The position numbers and the translations under genes were made by a program. Below, one piece after another: positions 37,501 through 44,202 of a stretch of DNA of 64,000 nt (position 1 is the first letter of the stretch; each line of letters opens with the position of its first letter). Source of the stretch: Verrucomicrobiia bacterium (lineage in GTDB: Bacteria > Verrucomicrobiota > Verrucomicrobiia > Limisphaerales > CAIMTB01); NCBI GenBank assembly GCA_019634625.1, contig JAHCBA010000003.1, positions 1 through 64,000 on the forward strand, written 5' to 3'. The notes under the pieces are model-generated. The model was not told the DNA's origin. It did not search any database and worked only from the letters and a program-made list of their open reading frames with translations.

Positions 37501-38787
37501 TCCGTGTTCATCGAGACGAGCGACTTCGAGGTGACGCAGCGGGTCCGGGCGATCGAGGCGCTGTTCCGTCAGGAGGCCGGCAAGCGGATCGAAGTGTTCG
37601 CCCAGCGGGAGAACCTGATCCAGGCGATGGGGCGCTACCGGTCCACGCTGGCCAAGGGGGAGCGCCTGCTGGAGGAACTGGTGCGGTTCCGGAAACAGGC
37701 GTCGGCCGAGACCACCGAGCAGCGGTACCAGGACATGACCTTCCGGATCTTCCGCAACGACGCGCTCAACAAGTACCGGGCGGCGTTCGACCTGGCCGCC
37801 CGCTACGTGTATCTCGCGGCGACGGCCTACGACTACGAGCTGAACCTGCTCGGCACGGATTCGCGGTCGGGCCGCGACTTCCTGACCGACATCATCCGGC
37901 AGCGGGGGCTGGGCCAGGTCCTGGACGGGACGCCGATGGTGGGGGTGCCGGGGCTGGCGGACCCGATGGGGCGCATGGCGGCGAATTTCTCGGTCCTGCG
38001 CTCGCAGTTCGGACTCAACAACCCGCAGCTCCAGGCGGCGCGATTCTCGCTTCGGGAGGAGTTCTTCCGGATCGGCGGGAGCGCCGACGCGGATGCCCTG
38101 TGGCGCGAGCAGTTGCAGAGGGCGCGGGTGGCGGATTTGTGGGCGCTGCCGGAGTTCCGGCGATACTGCCGGCCGTTCGCGCCGGAGACCGGCGGACCCC
38201 AGCCCGGGCTGGCGATCCGGTTCCCGACCACCATCACCTTCGGCTTGAATCTGTTTGGATGGCCCCTGGGGCCGGGGGACAGCGCCTACGATCCGAGCCT
38301 GTACGCGACCAAGATCGGCGCGGTGGGCGTCGCCTTCGAGGGCGAGGACGCGACGCGCGTTTCTCAGACCCCCCGGGTGTACCTGGTGCCGGTCGGGCTC
38401 GATGTGATGCGCTCACCGACGGGCAGCGATCTGGCGACGCGGGAATGGCGGGTGCTGGATCAGGTGGTGCCAGTGCCGTTCCCGATCGGGGCCAGCTCGC
38501 TCAGCGATCCGAACTGGCACCCGAAGCTGGATGCGCTGAGCGGCAGCTTCGCGCAGGTCCGGCGGTACGCGAGCTTCCGCGCCTTCCACGACTCGGGGCT
38601 GTACAGCGACGCGGAGATCACCCGCGACTCGCGTCTGGTGGGGCGCTCGGTCTGGAACACGGAATGGGTCCTGATCATTCCGGGCGGCACGTTGCTCGCC
38701 GATCCGAACCTCGGGATCGAGACCTTCATCGACACCGTGAACGACATCAAACTGTCCTTCGAGACCTACAGCTACTCGGGGAACTAG
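28534..38787 (+). CDS. Giant secreted multidomain protein (3417 residues) with PA14-like, LamG and HAF repeats
   Basis: An N-terminal signal peptide (LALALGLATAPAATAA) is followed, in order, by a carboxypeptidase-regulatory-like beta domain, a PA14-like domain (about residues 160-300, TTDDGG-type segment ISTDDGGRMAIE), cadherin/Ig-like repeats, a first LamG/concanavalin-like domain (about 474-660, FDGVNDEVVAP, FTIEAWVKR), more Ig-like domains, and a block of HAF repeats (about 874-1200, LGTLxGGxxSxAxxIN pattern). A second LamG follows (about 1899-2090, LSLNGSGAHVNAG). The long C-terminal half has no recognised domain but includes an EF-hand-like DFNEDGFIDERDA and a predicted coiled coil (about 2840-3080). 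No membrane anchor or sorting signal is visible. It may form a surface or extracellular fibre. Its function is unknown. Confidence 0.85.
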   Translation: MHRRTNFPDRLRRMGRVLALALGLATAPAATAATISLTGRVPGVAGLTMNVNRPPGTGILGSGVTDIEGRYTITFQEPGTGPISYTVQPANGSGLSYSPASQPVTVLVNSSFGVFFGTVPDLSGTLNLSGQIPANGAPVSVALEVPVTPIGVAQLANPAAATVLTVRTNVDLAMVTQFTTTAGAFYPGGPTDRFGLVGETTFVATNGGGYQFSISTDDGGRMAIETLGGTSLLEIGTDGVHAMSPSSGSVSLNAGQTYRVRMRYFEATGDAGILIAWVPPGGSFQPFQPPQGWTVTYYDLSRLRGTTTANASGNYSFSRTFSEQTGGVTLPLSGVTLRPTYPGFSFNPAVRSANGSGTTYHFAVASSPPTIQSVPNQTTPEEVPKTVFFTVSDLQTPAGSLVVTATSSNPSIVAAGDMQLGGSGANRSITLSPRPNATGTTSITLTVRDGESLTASTSFNLTVNNVNDAPIAGSRYGLVFDGVNDEVVAPALVITNRSFTIEAWVKRAGTDRWDIVAWQGQGALNQGMHFGFRDNNRFTFAFWGNDLDQPVPFTGTGWHHWAGTYDIETGLRRLYLDGQLVAQDATTNAFVGVSPFRLGRRPAGGHYFEGGLDEVRVWSVARSQTEIATKRFEPLVGNESGLLAYWRLDEAGTIFAADSSGNGRHGALTYPGGPEWGEPADGFGNWLVPEDSPGTPVYLPGYDVDSPGITYEILSVSEGLFNRTSGSVSNLTHNPVFYTPPENFNGMVTVQYRVSDGPLQDTHTFQIEVLDLNDPPFISVIPDQVVLEDMVLGPIPFTVSDPDDPAENLLVSASSGDLALVPAGGLVLEGSGENRSVTVIPAAGESGTVEITLTAYDGYLSFERRFQVRVEPRPAYKIFDLGALPNRPVAFGAALNDNGAVLADAAQNAQGQSRRAFVFSGLESGSGLIEVGTLAGTTSSGSALNDLNEVVGTSPDGAGRPRAFLRSAAGGFELRDLGTLVGGDRSYGTALNGEGAAVGYGNVTGGKDRGFLFVDGPSLVELGPLPTHGDASRAWGINDSNLVAGVSYDASGRGQATLWGAATNGLGFLPGGDDSVAYAINRFGWVVGSGNTIEGGQAVRRGFLWNGESLMSLGTLPGGRDSEARSINRFGQVVGSAVVSNQSRAILVSAGQIYDLNEVVPEEDRLAWRLTEASGINSRGEIVGSGTLNGVPRAFLAVPANLIGRKVTRPAGSVAGVPPQIELLQSQVGDTPQNAFHFSPATGWLYAIRPVTARVKWPTSTNPLDTNAPPIPVLNVNVWPRQPQVHIAGAPVETEPAITGFEYALQTLLHTTSAGANVDGSTKVFTAGEPGYSVLYYLQNFGQPSDSVLQAPYFEVVRTFRWNDPRVLTPAVDNVTLPIGQPVTSAFHRDHPGRNGWMHFERSPYDGTGPERAYDRATRTGVLLPVNRDTASALDDFVVIWYATNTIRVAWAHQPVRYNPVWPIDAPRIVIASTEGSGPLDFAIYGATLRVYNQPDAGLPGFNPNEEHALIAPANGGGGAALFALRNDLNRFHHHSEPYALLKYREPASGQWRIQPFEVVAEDAFHRFEYAGVAGNEIAPPYPLPLLNLCEPSHGVSGPYWEDYNGRLYARAAGHDENLTADVVARWWYPRQPAFFYDLDGDGESDVQAGSCLGLLEHRQSGNPSQLPVDVRYTIRWPDAPVLQIGESVLRAKRGLPDLLRFASAEIIWDSSNPTIDLTGANLLESAVRLFDPLGDRILKVPELEGLAVPGDQFQVPAAIKTSIRAGKVRFDDLPPDIAERLAYDPLNKWFIFSGVFDETRTAGEPFYLLNILTERERERIKDLDGATGSSTDWDKAIDALYDLTRNPNQVDLDPRDGQPDRALRVGLITNAAGDVVLEALPETKALSAAIGNAPPPEPRPGRALSLNGSGAHVNAGASIELAGLSFAIEFWARRATAGAEHLVIGQGTGTPFGGIEAGFRADNRFVFSFRETGADVPLVTAETTAADAWHHWAVTYDALTGQRVIYRDGVALASDTAAAGYTGSGTFFIGRGVTGGFFAGELDDVRIWNQPRTGFTVAKDRSKRLLGTEEGLLRYFRFDEASGAALDSGTVGLSGTLAGGATRVDSTAPTGIPPRFVTVAENSDGELKLPVSLHVIRIDDGPFTGQLNDIAPANVFSEMISVRHSADFGAEPERLTFEWWYRPDGIGVDPTDLPVVDPVTGDVTDPRGWLLFTAYTPPDGRGVNYVTLGDGGMSSLLTLGDNWLVMRYRGFNVNGAMPWSEWAGDPSGGPTARAKLVEGWIKRVIRGLNPFDQRISDFHANDVNTFASMLVQAGRRYEGDIAFNPEGDAINSIGLIEAYETVLRRGRRLSIDGTPAVNYDAANNALLLVASRIADLYVLLGNEAYADASDPTIGFATVDGEYGTAATSIFAFQNQLDSLLEEELALLRGRDDRGAGVGASPVYNRLFWNFTLGDGEVAYQQAYNVHDFNEDGFIDERDARIMYPQGHGDAWGHYLTAIKTWYELLRHENFTWVPRAENVLVNGVAVQVDFLDERKFARTAAARARAGAEIVNLTYRLNYVDDPEGQWQGYEDTDPGRAWGVTDWARRTGQAAVFDWMVANAILPAVDPDPANTGITRIDRTTVRELGEIESNLREIQMRMDEADVGLNPLGVAKGAVPFDIEPQPITEPGSYRETHFEQIQERAMKALGNAVKIWDEANKFTSLLRRNQDSAEKFIPEVRARERVYRNELIEIFGYPYAGDIGPGRTYPSGYQGPDLYHYMYVNTTEITGENAPPSPEFTAFFKPLEDGHDGHVFFPGSDRRYDVDTVETSVLEVRYPQVAGAYTFAAPASWGQRRAPGELQEALAAIVQEQARFKVALQDYDGVIRDIEDAVDLLEAQKDVNRHQIEVLGSKLAVITTMNLAIATLQATQIGLKRAAEEVDKGFTGAIQGLPTVAGLATDPSFSARLQIVAVSSAMQTGFNIGADVAEVAQNFVEAGKETVEMATELSVFIETSDFEVTQRVRAIEALFRQEAGKRIEVFAQRENLIQAMGRYRSTLAKGERLLEELVRFRKQASAETTEQRYQDMTFRIFRNDALNKYRAAFDLAARYVYLAATAYDYELNLLGTDSRSGRDFLTDIIRQRGLGQVLDGTPMVGVPGLADPMGRMAANFSVLRSQFGLNNPQLQAARFSLREEFFRIGGSADADALWREQLQRARVADLWALPEFRRYCRPFAPETGGPQPGLAIRFPTTITFGLNLFGWPLGPGDSAYDPSLYATKIGAVGVAFEGEDATRVSQTPRVYLVPVGLDVMRSPTGSDLATREWRVLDQVVPVPFPIGASSLSDPNWHPKLDALSGSFAQVRRYASFRAFHDSGLYSDAEITRDSRLVGRSVWNTEWVLIIPGGTLLADPNLGIETFIDTVNDIKLSFETYSYSGN

Positions 38788-38934
38788 AGGCATCCGATGA
38801 CTGATCCCATCCACATCCCTTCGAGGCATCCCATGACGCTGCGGTCCTTTCACAAAGTGTCGGCCGATCCCGGTGACCGCGAGACAAGCCCTGCGCGGGG
38901 CGGGTTCCCTGAGCCCTGCCCGAAGGGGAAGCCG

Positions 38935-40479
38935 ATGACCTGGCAGCGCGTGCTCGCCATCGTCGTGACGGTCGTCGGCCTGGCCTGGACCTCCGCCACG
39001 GTGCGGGCGGAGATCCCCGAGCCCGACGTCGTGCTCTACGGCTCCATTGCGCTGGACGGCGGTCCGGTGGGCGCGGACCGCACCGACGTGACGGTCGAGG
39101 TCCGGGCCGCGCCGGGCGGCCCGGTGCTGACCGGGTATCGCATGGGAAGCGAGGCCGCGGCGGGGAACTTCTACCTGGTGCGCATCCAGGTGGAGGCCTT
39201 CGCGCCGGTCCGCGACCCGGGCGCCGTGGCCCTGGGTTCCACCGTGCATCTGACCGTGCGCGATGCCAGCGGCCCGCGGGACGAGGCCACGCATTCCCTC
39301 GCCGGGCGCGGACAGATTGCGCGTCTGGATTTCGGCGATGTGGACACCGACGGCGACGGGATGAGCGACGCCTGGGAGCTGGCGTATTTCGGGTCCATCA
39401 CCGGCGCGAATCCCCATGACGACCCGGACGGGGACGGACGATCGAACCTGACGGAGTTCCTCCAGGGCACGGATCCGTTGACGCCGGACGGCTGGCATCC
39501 GGCGGATCGGAGTCCGGCCGACTGGGCCATCGACATCCGCGAAGTGACCGAGTACGCGCTGGCATGGAAGCTCGGCGAGGCTTGGTCCACGGAACCCTAC
39601 GTGATCCCGGTGGACTACGTGACACGGGCCAGTGCCCTCTGGGTGGGCGGGGAACACTATGCCTTCGAGAACGATCCTCCCACGACGGCACCGCTGTGGT
39701 GGGTCAATGTGCCGCCGCCCGCCATGCCGGCGACACACGGAGCCGCCGGATCCGGGACCCCGGGGGAGGGTGTGGATGCGCCGGAGGGCGAGGAGGGCGA
39801 GGAGGGTGAAGCGGGGCGGGTGAGGGCTCAACTATTGGCGGACGCGAGGGCGGTCGCTGCAGAACGTGCAGAAGGCGCCGCGTCCACTTCGGGCCATCGG
39901 CGCGCGGCCCCGCATGGCCTGCCCGGGGCGCCGGAAGCCCTTCGCGCCTGGTCCGAGGAACCGGCGTTGTACCGCACGGTACAGGTGACCCTGCAGGTGC
40001 GGCCGTCGTCGGGAACCCGGGCGTTCGCGGTCGAGGAGACGCCACCGCCGGGTTGGCGGATCCGCTACATCAACTCGGAAGGCCGGCTCGACACCCGGCA
40101 GGGCCGCATACGGTGGGGTCCGTTCTACGGGGGCGAGGCGCGGACCCTGGGTTATGAACTGACGGCCCTGAACGATGCCGTGCCGGAGTTTGCAGGAACC
40201 GCGTCGTTCGATGGGGCGAGCGTGAGCGTCGGTGGGGTGGGATCGAACGGCGGAGGGTCGGCGGGCGTCGCGCCGGGCCTGTCGGCACACGCCACCGCCG
40301 AAGGTCTCACGCTGACGGCGCGGGGCGCGGCGGGAATCCCCTACCGGGTTGAGTTCAGTTCGGATCTTACGCATTGGATCGACGCCGGCTCGGTGACGAC
40401 CGACGCCTCGGGCGAGGCGCGGTTCCTTGTGCCGCGGGATGGGAACGGCGCCGCGTTCTTCCGTCTTCGCGCCGACTGA
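38935..40479 (+). CDS. Secreted protein with a TSP3-type calcium segment and one GxxKWGPF domain
   Basis: Starting at the ATG at 38935, which has a good GAAGGGG ribosome-binding site, the protein is 514 residues with a signal peptide (VLAIVVTVVGLAWTSATVRA). A beta domain is followed by a calcium-binding thrombospondin-3-like segment VDTDGDGMSDAWELAYFG and DPDGDGRSNLTEFLQGTDP (about residues 140-180). A very acidic, low-complexity insert (GEEGEEGEAG) is near residue 285. One copy of the roughly 100-residue module repeated five times in the next gene follows (FAVEETPPPGW, then GRIRWGPF, then ARTLGYELT). A C-terminal domain ends PYRVEFSSDLTHW and FFRLRAD. It lies 147 bp after the giant gene on the same strand. 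Confidence 0.8.
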   Translation: MTWQRVLAIVVTVVGLAWTSATVRAEIPEPDVVLYGSIALDGGPVGADRTDVTVEVRAAPGGPVLTGYRMGSEAAAGNFYLVRIQVEAFAPVRDPGAVALGSTVHLTVRDASGPRDEATHSLAGRGQIARLDFGDVDTDGDGMSDAWELAYFGSITGANPHDDPDGDGRSNLTEFLQGTDPLTPDGWHPADRSPADWAIDIREVTEYALAWKLGEAWSTEPYVIPVDYVTRASALWVGGEHYAFENDPPTTAPLWWVNVPPPAMPATHGAAGSGTPGEGVDAPEGEEGEEGEAGRVRAQLLADARAVAAERAEGAASTSGHRRAAPHGLPGAPEALRAWSEEPALYRTVQVTLQVRPSSGTRAFAVEETPPPGWRIRYINSEGRLDTRQGRIRWGPFYGGEARTLGYELTALNDAVPEFAGTASFDGASVSVGGVGSNGGGSAGVAPGLSAHATAEGLTLTARGAAGIPYRVEFSSDLTHWIDAGSVTTDASGEARFLVPRDGNGAAFFRLRAD

Positions 40480-40597
40480 TCCCCTGGCCGGCGGCAACTC
40501 GCGCGACAGCCATGAAAGAACGTTCGAAGCCGGCTGGGCAGAGGAGGACCGTCGTGAAGTCCCTGGCCCTCGCGGATCGGCGGAAGCGCCCCTGACG

Positions 40598-43042
40598 ATG
40601 TCCAAGTCGCTGCATGGATTCCGGACAGGTCGGTCCGCCCGTCCCGCAGGTCTCCCGCAGACTGGCGAAGGGGCGGACACGGCTGTCCGCGCTCGGAACG
40701 AAAAGGGGGTCTGCACCGTTGGCGTCCTTCGTGGGAAGGGCGATTCGTGGAGGTTCGTGTCGGTCTGCCTGATCGGGTTGCTGGCGGTGACGGTGACCGG
40801 GCCGGTTGCGGCGGGCGGGGTGGAACGGACATTGCCCGCCGCCTACACGCCGGGAGCGGGGTTTGGCGTCGTGCTGACGGTCGAGCCTTCCGGAACGACC
40901 GGGGTGTATGCGGTCGAGGAGACGGTGCCCGCCGGTTGGGCTGTGACGTCGGTGAGCCATGGCGGGAGTTTCGATGATTGGGTTGGCCGGGTGAAGTGGG
41001 GGCCGTTCATGGAATCGCCGGCGTTGAGCCGGTCGTTGTCCTATGTCGTGACGGCACCCGCCGGGTCGGGGGGGGCGGGGGTGTTCTCGGGGCGAGCGCA
41101 GTTCGATGCGGTCCTGGTGGAGGTCTCCGGGCCGTCGAGTGTGGGACGCTTTCCCGGGGCGCTGGCGCGGGCGTTGCCGGCGTACTATGTGGCGGGAGAG
41201 GAGTTGGAGGCGATCCTGACGGTCGAACCGGCGGACGATTTGGCCGCGTATGCGGTCGAGGAACGGGTGCCGACGGGCTGGACCGTGATCGACGCCGGGG
41301 ACGATGGCGAATGGGACGGTGCGACGGGCCGGATCAAGTGGGGGCCGTTCACTGAAGTGGAACCGGGGCAACGGACATTGGTCTATCGCGTGAGGGTGCC
41401 CGTCGAGGCGACCGGGACGGTGAACTTCGCGGGGCGGGCCGTTTTCGACGCGGTCGTGGTGGCGGCGGCCGGCCCCTCCCTTCTCGATCCGCAACCCAGC
41501 GTGGTTCGACCGGCGATGCCGGTGACCTTCGAGCCGGGAGCATCGCTGGCGATCGAGGCGGAAGTGATCCCGGCCCCGACGGTCCGCGCCTGGTCGCTGG
41601 AATGGAAGGTCCCGGAAGGCTGGACGGTGGGTGAGGTCAACGAGTCGGGGGTCTGGGATGCGGCGAGTGGCCGGTTGAAGTGGGGGCCCTTCGTCGAGGA
41701 ATCATCGTCGGCCAGAACCCTGGGGGCCACCTTGACACCGCCGGCGGATGCGGACGGCGTGTTCGGGTTGGAGGGCTTGGGCTGGTTCGATGCCGTGGCG
41801 GTCGGCTTCGAGGTCGGGACCCGGCGATACCGGGAGCATGAGGACCATGCGCTGCGACGCGCGTTGCCTGCGGAATACTGGGGCGGCGAGGCGGTGCGGG
41901 TCTCGCTGGAGGTGACGCCGAGGGATGGCACCGGGGTGGTCGCGGTGGAGGAGACGCCGCCCGCCGGGTGGTCCGTCGTGCCGGGCAGCGTGACCGGCGG
42001 CGGTTTCCACGATGCGGCGCTGGGCCGGGTCAAGTGGGGACCCTTCCTGGCACCCGACACGGGACCGCGCGTGCTGGAGTACGAGGCCCTTCCACCACCC
42101 GCCGCGCGCGGTGAAGCGCGATTCGCCGGGCGGGGAGAGTTCGGGGGGATGACGGTGCCGACAGGCGGCGACGATGCGATCCAGGGACCCGCAGGATACC
42201 TGGTCCGGACATTGCCCCCCCGATACACCGCCGGGGTCGAATGGGTGGCCCGGATCGAAGCCCGGCCCGCGCCGTCCATCGATGCGTATGCCGTCGAGGA
42301 ATCGGTGCCGGAAGGCTGGGCGTTCATCGAGGCGACCGAGGGAGGCACCTATGACCCGGTCGCCGGACGCATCAAGTGGGGCCCGTTTCCGGACGGCACA
42401 CTGCGAACCCTGACCTACCGGATGCAGCCCGTCGCGGGGCCGGACACCGCGCAGTCCTTTGCAGGGCAGGCGGCGTTCGAGGGCGATCTGGTGGCGGCCA
42501 CCGGGGATTCCGGGGCAATCCGGAACGCCCCGCCGCTGGCCATCCCGGATTCCGCGGGGCGCGTCGCCGGGGAACTGTTCAAGATCTCGGCCATCAAGCT
42601 CACGCTCAACGACAGCGATCCGGACGGTGACCTGCCGATGGTGACGGCCGTGGATGCCTTGAGCGAGAACGGGGCGGATGTCGTGCTCGACTGGCCCTGG
42701 GTCTATTACCTTCCGTTGCCGGGTGATGATCGCTCCGATCGGTTCCGGTACACCATTGATGACGGCTTCGGAGCGACCGCCTCCGCCTGGGTGAACTTAA
42801 CGGTCCAGTCCCCCGCCGCGACCGTGCAGAACATCGTGTCCATCGAAACGCTGCCTGACGGGTCGCGGCGCATCGTGTTCATGGGGGTGCCGGGTTACAC
42901 GTACCGGATCGAGGGCAGTCCGAACCTGGTGACGTGGGAGTTGTTGGGAAGCCGCGGGGCGGGTGCCAATGGCCGGTTCGAGTACGTCGATGAGGACGCG
43001 CCCGATCATCCGACGCGGTATTACCGATCGGTATGGCCATGA
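40598..43042 (+). CDS. Secreted protein with five tandem VEExxPxGW...KWGPF modules
   Basis: The mature protein carries five tandem copies of a module of about 115 residues. Each copy reads approximately RxLPAxYxxG, xxxVxPxxxxxYAVEExVPxGW, then GRxKWGPF, then RxLxY and a GxxxFDxV end. The KWGPF motifs are encoded at about 40991, 41332, 41676, 42029 and 42370. After them come a cadherin-like domain (NDSDPDGDLPMVTAVDAL) and a C-terminal segment YRIEGSPNLVTW, as seen at the ends of many verrucomicrobial secreted proteins. The start is uncertain. The ATG at 40598 gives 814 residues; an in-frame GTG at 40757 would put the signal peptide (LIGLLAVTVTGPVAAGG) right at the N-terminus. Upstream in-frame ATG codons overlap the previous gene. 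Binding or structural role is inference. Confidence 0.75.
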   Translation: MSKSLHGFRTGRSARPAGLPQTGEGADTAVRARNEKGVCTVGVLRGKGDSWRFVSVCLIGLLAVTVTGPVAAGGVERTLPAAYTPGAGFGVVLTVEPSGTTGVYAVEETVPAGWAVTSVSHGGSFDDWVGRVKWGPFMESPALSRSLSYVVTAPAGSGGAGVFSGRAQFDAVLVEVSGPSSVGRFPGALARALPAYYVAGEELEAILTVEPADDLAAYAVEERVPTGWTVIDAGDDGEWDGATGRIKWGPFTEVEPGQRTLVYRVRVPVEATGTVNFAGRAVFDAVVVAAAGPSLLDPQPSVVRPAMPVTFEPGASLAIEAEVIPAPTVRAWSLEWKVPEGWTVGEVNESGVWDAASGRLKWGPFVEESSSARTLGATLTPPADADGVFGLEGLGWFDAVAVGFEVGTRRYREHEDHALRRALPAEYWGGEAVRVSLEVTPRDGTGVVAVEETPPAGWSVVPGSVTGGGFHDAALGRVKWGPFLAPDTGPRVLEYEALPPPAARGEARFAGRGEFGGMTVPTGGDDAIQGPAGYLVRTLPPRYTAGVEWVARIEARPAPSIDAYAVEESVPEGWAFIEATEGGTYDPVAGRIKWGPFPDGTLRTLTYRMQPVAGPDTAQSFAGQAAFEGDLVAATGDSGAIRNAPPLAIPDSAGRVAGELFKISAIKLTLNDSDPDGDLPMVTAVDALSENGADVVLDWPWVYYLPLPGDDRSDRFRYTIDDGFGATASAWVNLTVQSPAATVQNIVSIETLPDGSRRIVFMGVPGYTYRIEGSPNLVTWELLGSRGAGANGRFEYVDEDAPDHPTRYYRSVWP

Positions 43043-43052
43043 GCAGCGACGC

Positions 43053-43200
43053 GCTTCGCGAGGCCGCAGGGGATTGGAGCGATGGGGTGTGGACTCGCGG
43101 AGCTCGTCCCTCCGGAGGGTGAAGCGGGGTGGTGAAATCGGAGGGCCGGGCTCTGCAAGGCCGGCAGGGGATTGGAGCGAGGTTCGGCGCAGATGATTGT
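43053..43200 (-). mobile_element. Degraded copy of the MITE-like element
   Basis: On the minus strand the blocks GGAGGGACGAGCTCCGCGAG (43089-43108 region) and others match the interior of copy 1. A second set of partial matches (CGGAGGGCCGGG with flanking GGGGATTGGAGCGA repeated twice, at about 43067 and 43167) suggests nested or tandemly rearranged remains. The TGCATCC ends and the target duplication are lost. It lies between the module-repeat gene and the PEP-CTERM gene. Confidence 0.6.
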
Positions 43201-43242
43201 TCGTAGTAGTTGTATGGCGTTAGATGAGTTGAGTTAATCGCG

Positions 43243-44001
43243 TTGCGTATGATCCATTCCTTCGTTACCCGTGCATTCCTGACCGCAGGACTTCTGGCGG
43301 CCGCTTCCGCGGCTCAGGGCGTGATTTTCGAGTCGTACCGGTTCACCGATTCGCCGTTGCCGTTGAATCCGGTGGATGGGGGCGGCGTGCCGGTGACCGA
43401 CACCCGGATCCTCGACTCGAACATCATTGCGTTGACCGACGTGAACGTCGTTCTCCGGCTGACCAACCCGACCCAGGGCGGGGCGTACAACGGGGATTTT
43501 CTGGTGACCCTCGTCAACGACAACGGGTTCGCCGTGTTGTTGAACCGGGTTGGGCGGCGGGACGGGGTTCTTCCCTCGGAGACGCTGGGGTACTCGGACA
43601 ACGGGTTCGACGTGGTCTTCGATGACGACGCGGCCAACGGCGACGTGCATGTGTACCGGTTGACGCTGGAGGGTTCGCACACCGCTCCGATCGATCCGTT
43701 GTTTAATGCTCCGCTGACGGGGACGTGGGCGCCGGACGGGCGGAGCCCGCTGGCGGGAACGCCGGTCATCGGCGTTCCGCGCACCGAACTGCTGTCGTCC
43801 TTCAATGGGTCTGCGGCGAGCGGCGCATGGACGCTGTCGGTGGCCGATCTCAACGTGGGTGGGACGGCAACCTTGTTCGAGTGGGGCCTGGATCTCGTCG
43901 GGACCCCGGTGCCGGAACCGGAATGGGCCGCGGTGGTGCTGCTGCTGGGAGCGCTGGGCTGGCACCGGTGGATGCGGCGGTCGGGTGCGGCGCGGGTGTG
44001 A
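43243..44001 (+). CDS. PEP-CTERM protein with a proprotein-convertase P-domain
   Basis: The 252-residue protein has a signal peptide (FLTAGLLAAASAAQG). A P/Homo B-type beta domain extends over most of the mature part (GDFLVTLVNDNG, VFDDDAANGDVHVY, TGTWAPDGRSPL, FNGSAASGAWTLSVAD). The C-terminus is a canonical PEP-CTERM signal: VPEPEWAAVVLLLGALG, then HRWMRRSG, for recognition by an exosortase (EpsH-type) and surface attachment. The AT-rich sequence just upstream (43195-43235) includes TTGTTC and TTAGAT 17 bp apart, a weak promoter match. Followed by a hairpin terminator. No exosortase gene lies in the window. Confidence 0.87.
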   Translation: MRMIHSFVTRAFLTAGLLAAASAAQGVIFESYRFTDSPLPLNPVDGGGVPVTDTRILDSNIIALTDVNVVLRLTNPTQGGAYNGDFLVTLVNDNGFAVLLNRVGRRDGVLPSETLGYSDNGFDVVFDDDAANGDVHVYRLTLEGSHTAPIDPLFNAPLTGTWAPDGRSPLAGTPVIGVPRTELLSSFNGSAASGAWTLSVADLNVGGTATLFEWGLDLVGTPVPEPEWAAVVLLLGALGWHRWMRRSGAARV

Positions 44002-44023
44002 CCGTGGGCGGGCAGGTGCCGTG

Positions 44024-44044
44024 ACGCACGATTCGGGCGTGCGT
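44024..44044. terminator. Hairpin between convergent genes
   Basis: ACGCACG, a 7-nt loop ATTCGGG and CGTGCGT form a perfect 7-bp stem in the gap between the PEP-CTERM gene (plus) and the carrier gene (minus). It follows the same GTGCCGTGACGC string found before the palindrome at 23434, so this string may be a recurrent end-of-gene element. Confidence 0.5.
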
Positions 44045-44202
44045 TGCTAACTGCGGAGGCGGATGCTCGGTGGCGAGGTTCGCTTCCGCTGACGGGCTTC
44101 GAGGCGGTTTCCCATGGGGCGGGCGCGAACCAACCGCCAATCGGGGCTCATAAAGGAATCCCCTGGACCCGGGCAGGGGCCATCGCGGTTGAGTCGGCGC
44201 GT

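Noticed and set aside
40512-40595. Small gene MKERSKPAGQRR... between two secreted-protein genes
   Set aside because: It is 27 codons long, has no clear ribosome-binding site and overlaps alternative starts of the next gene. Support is too weak.
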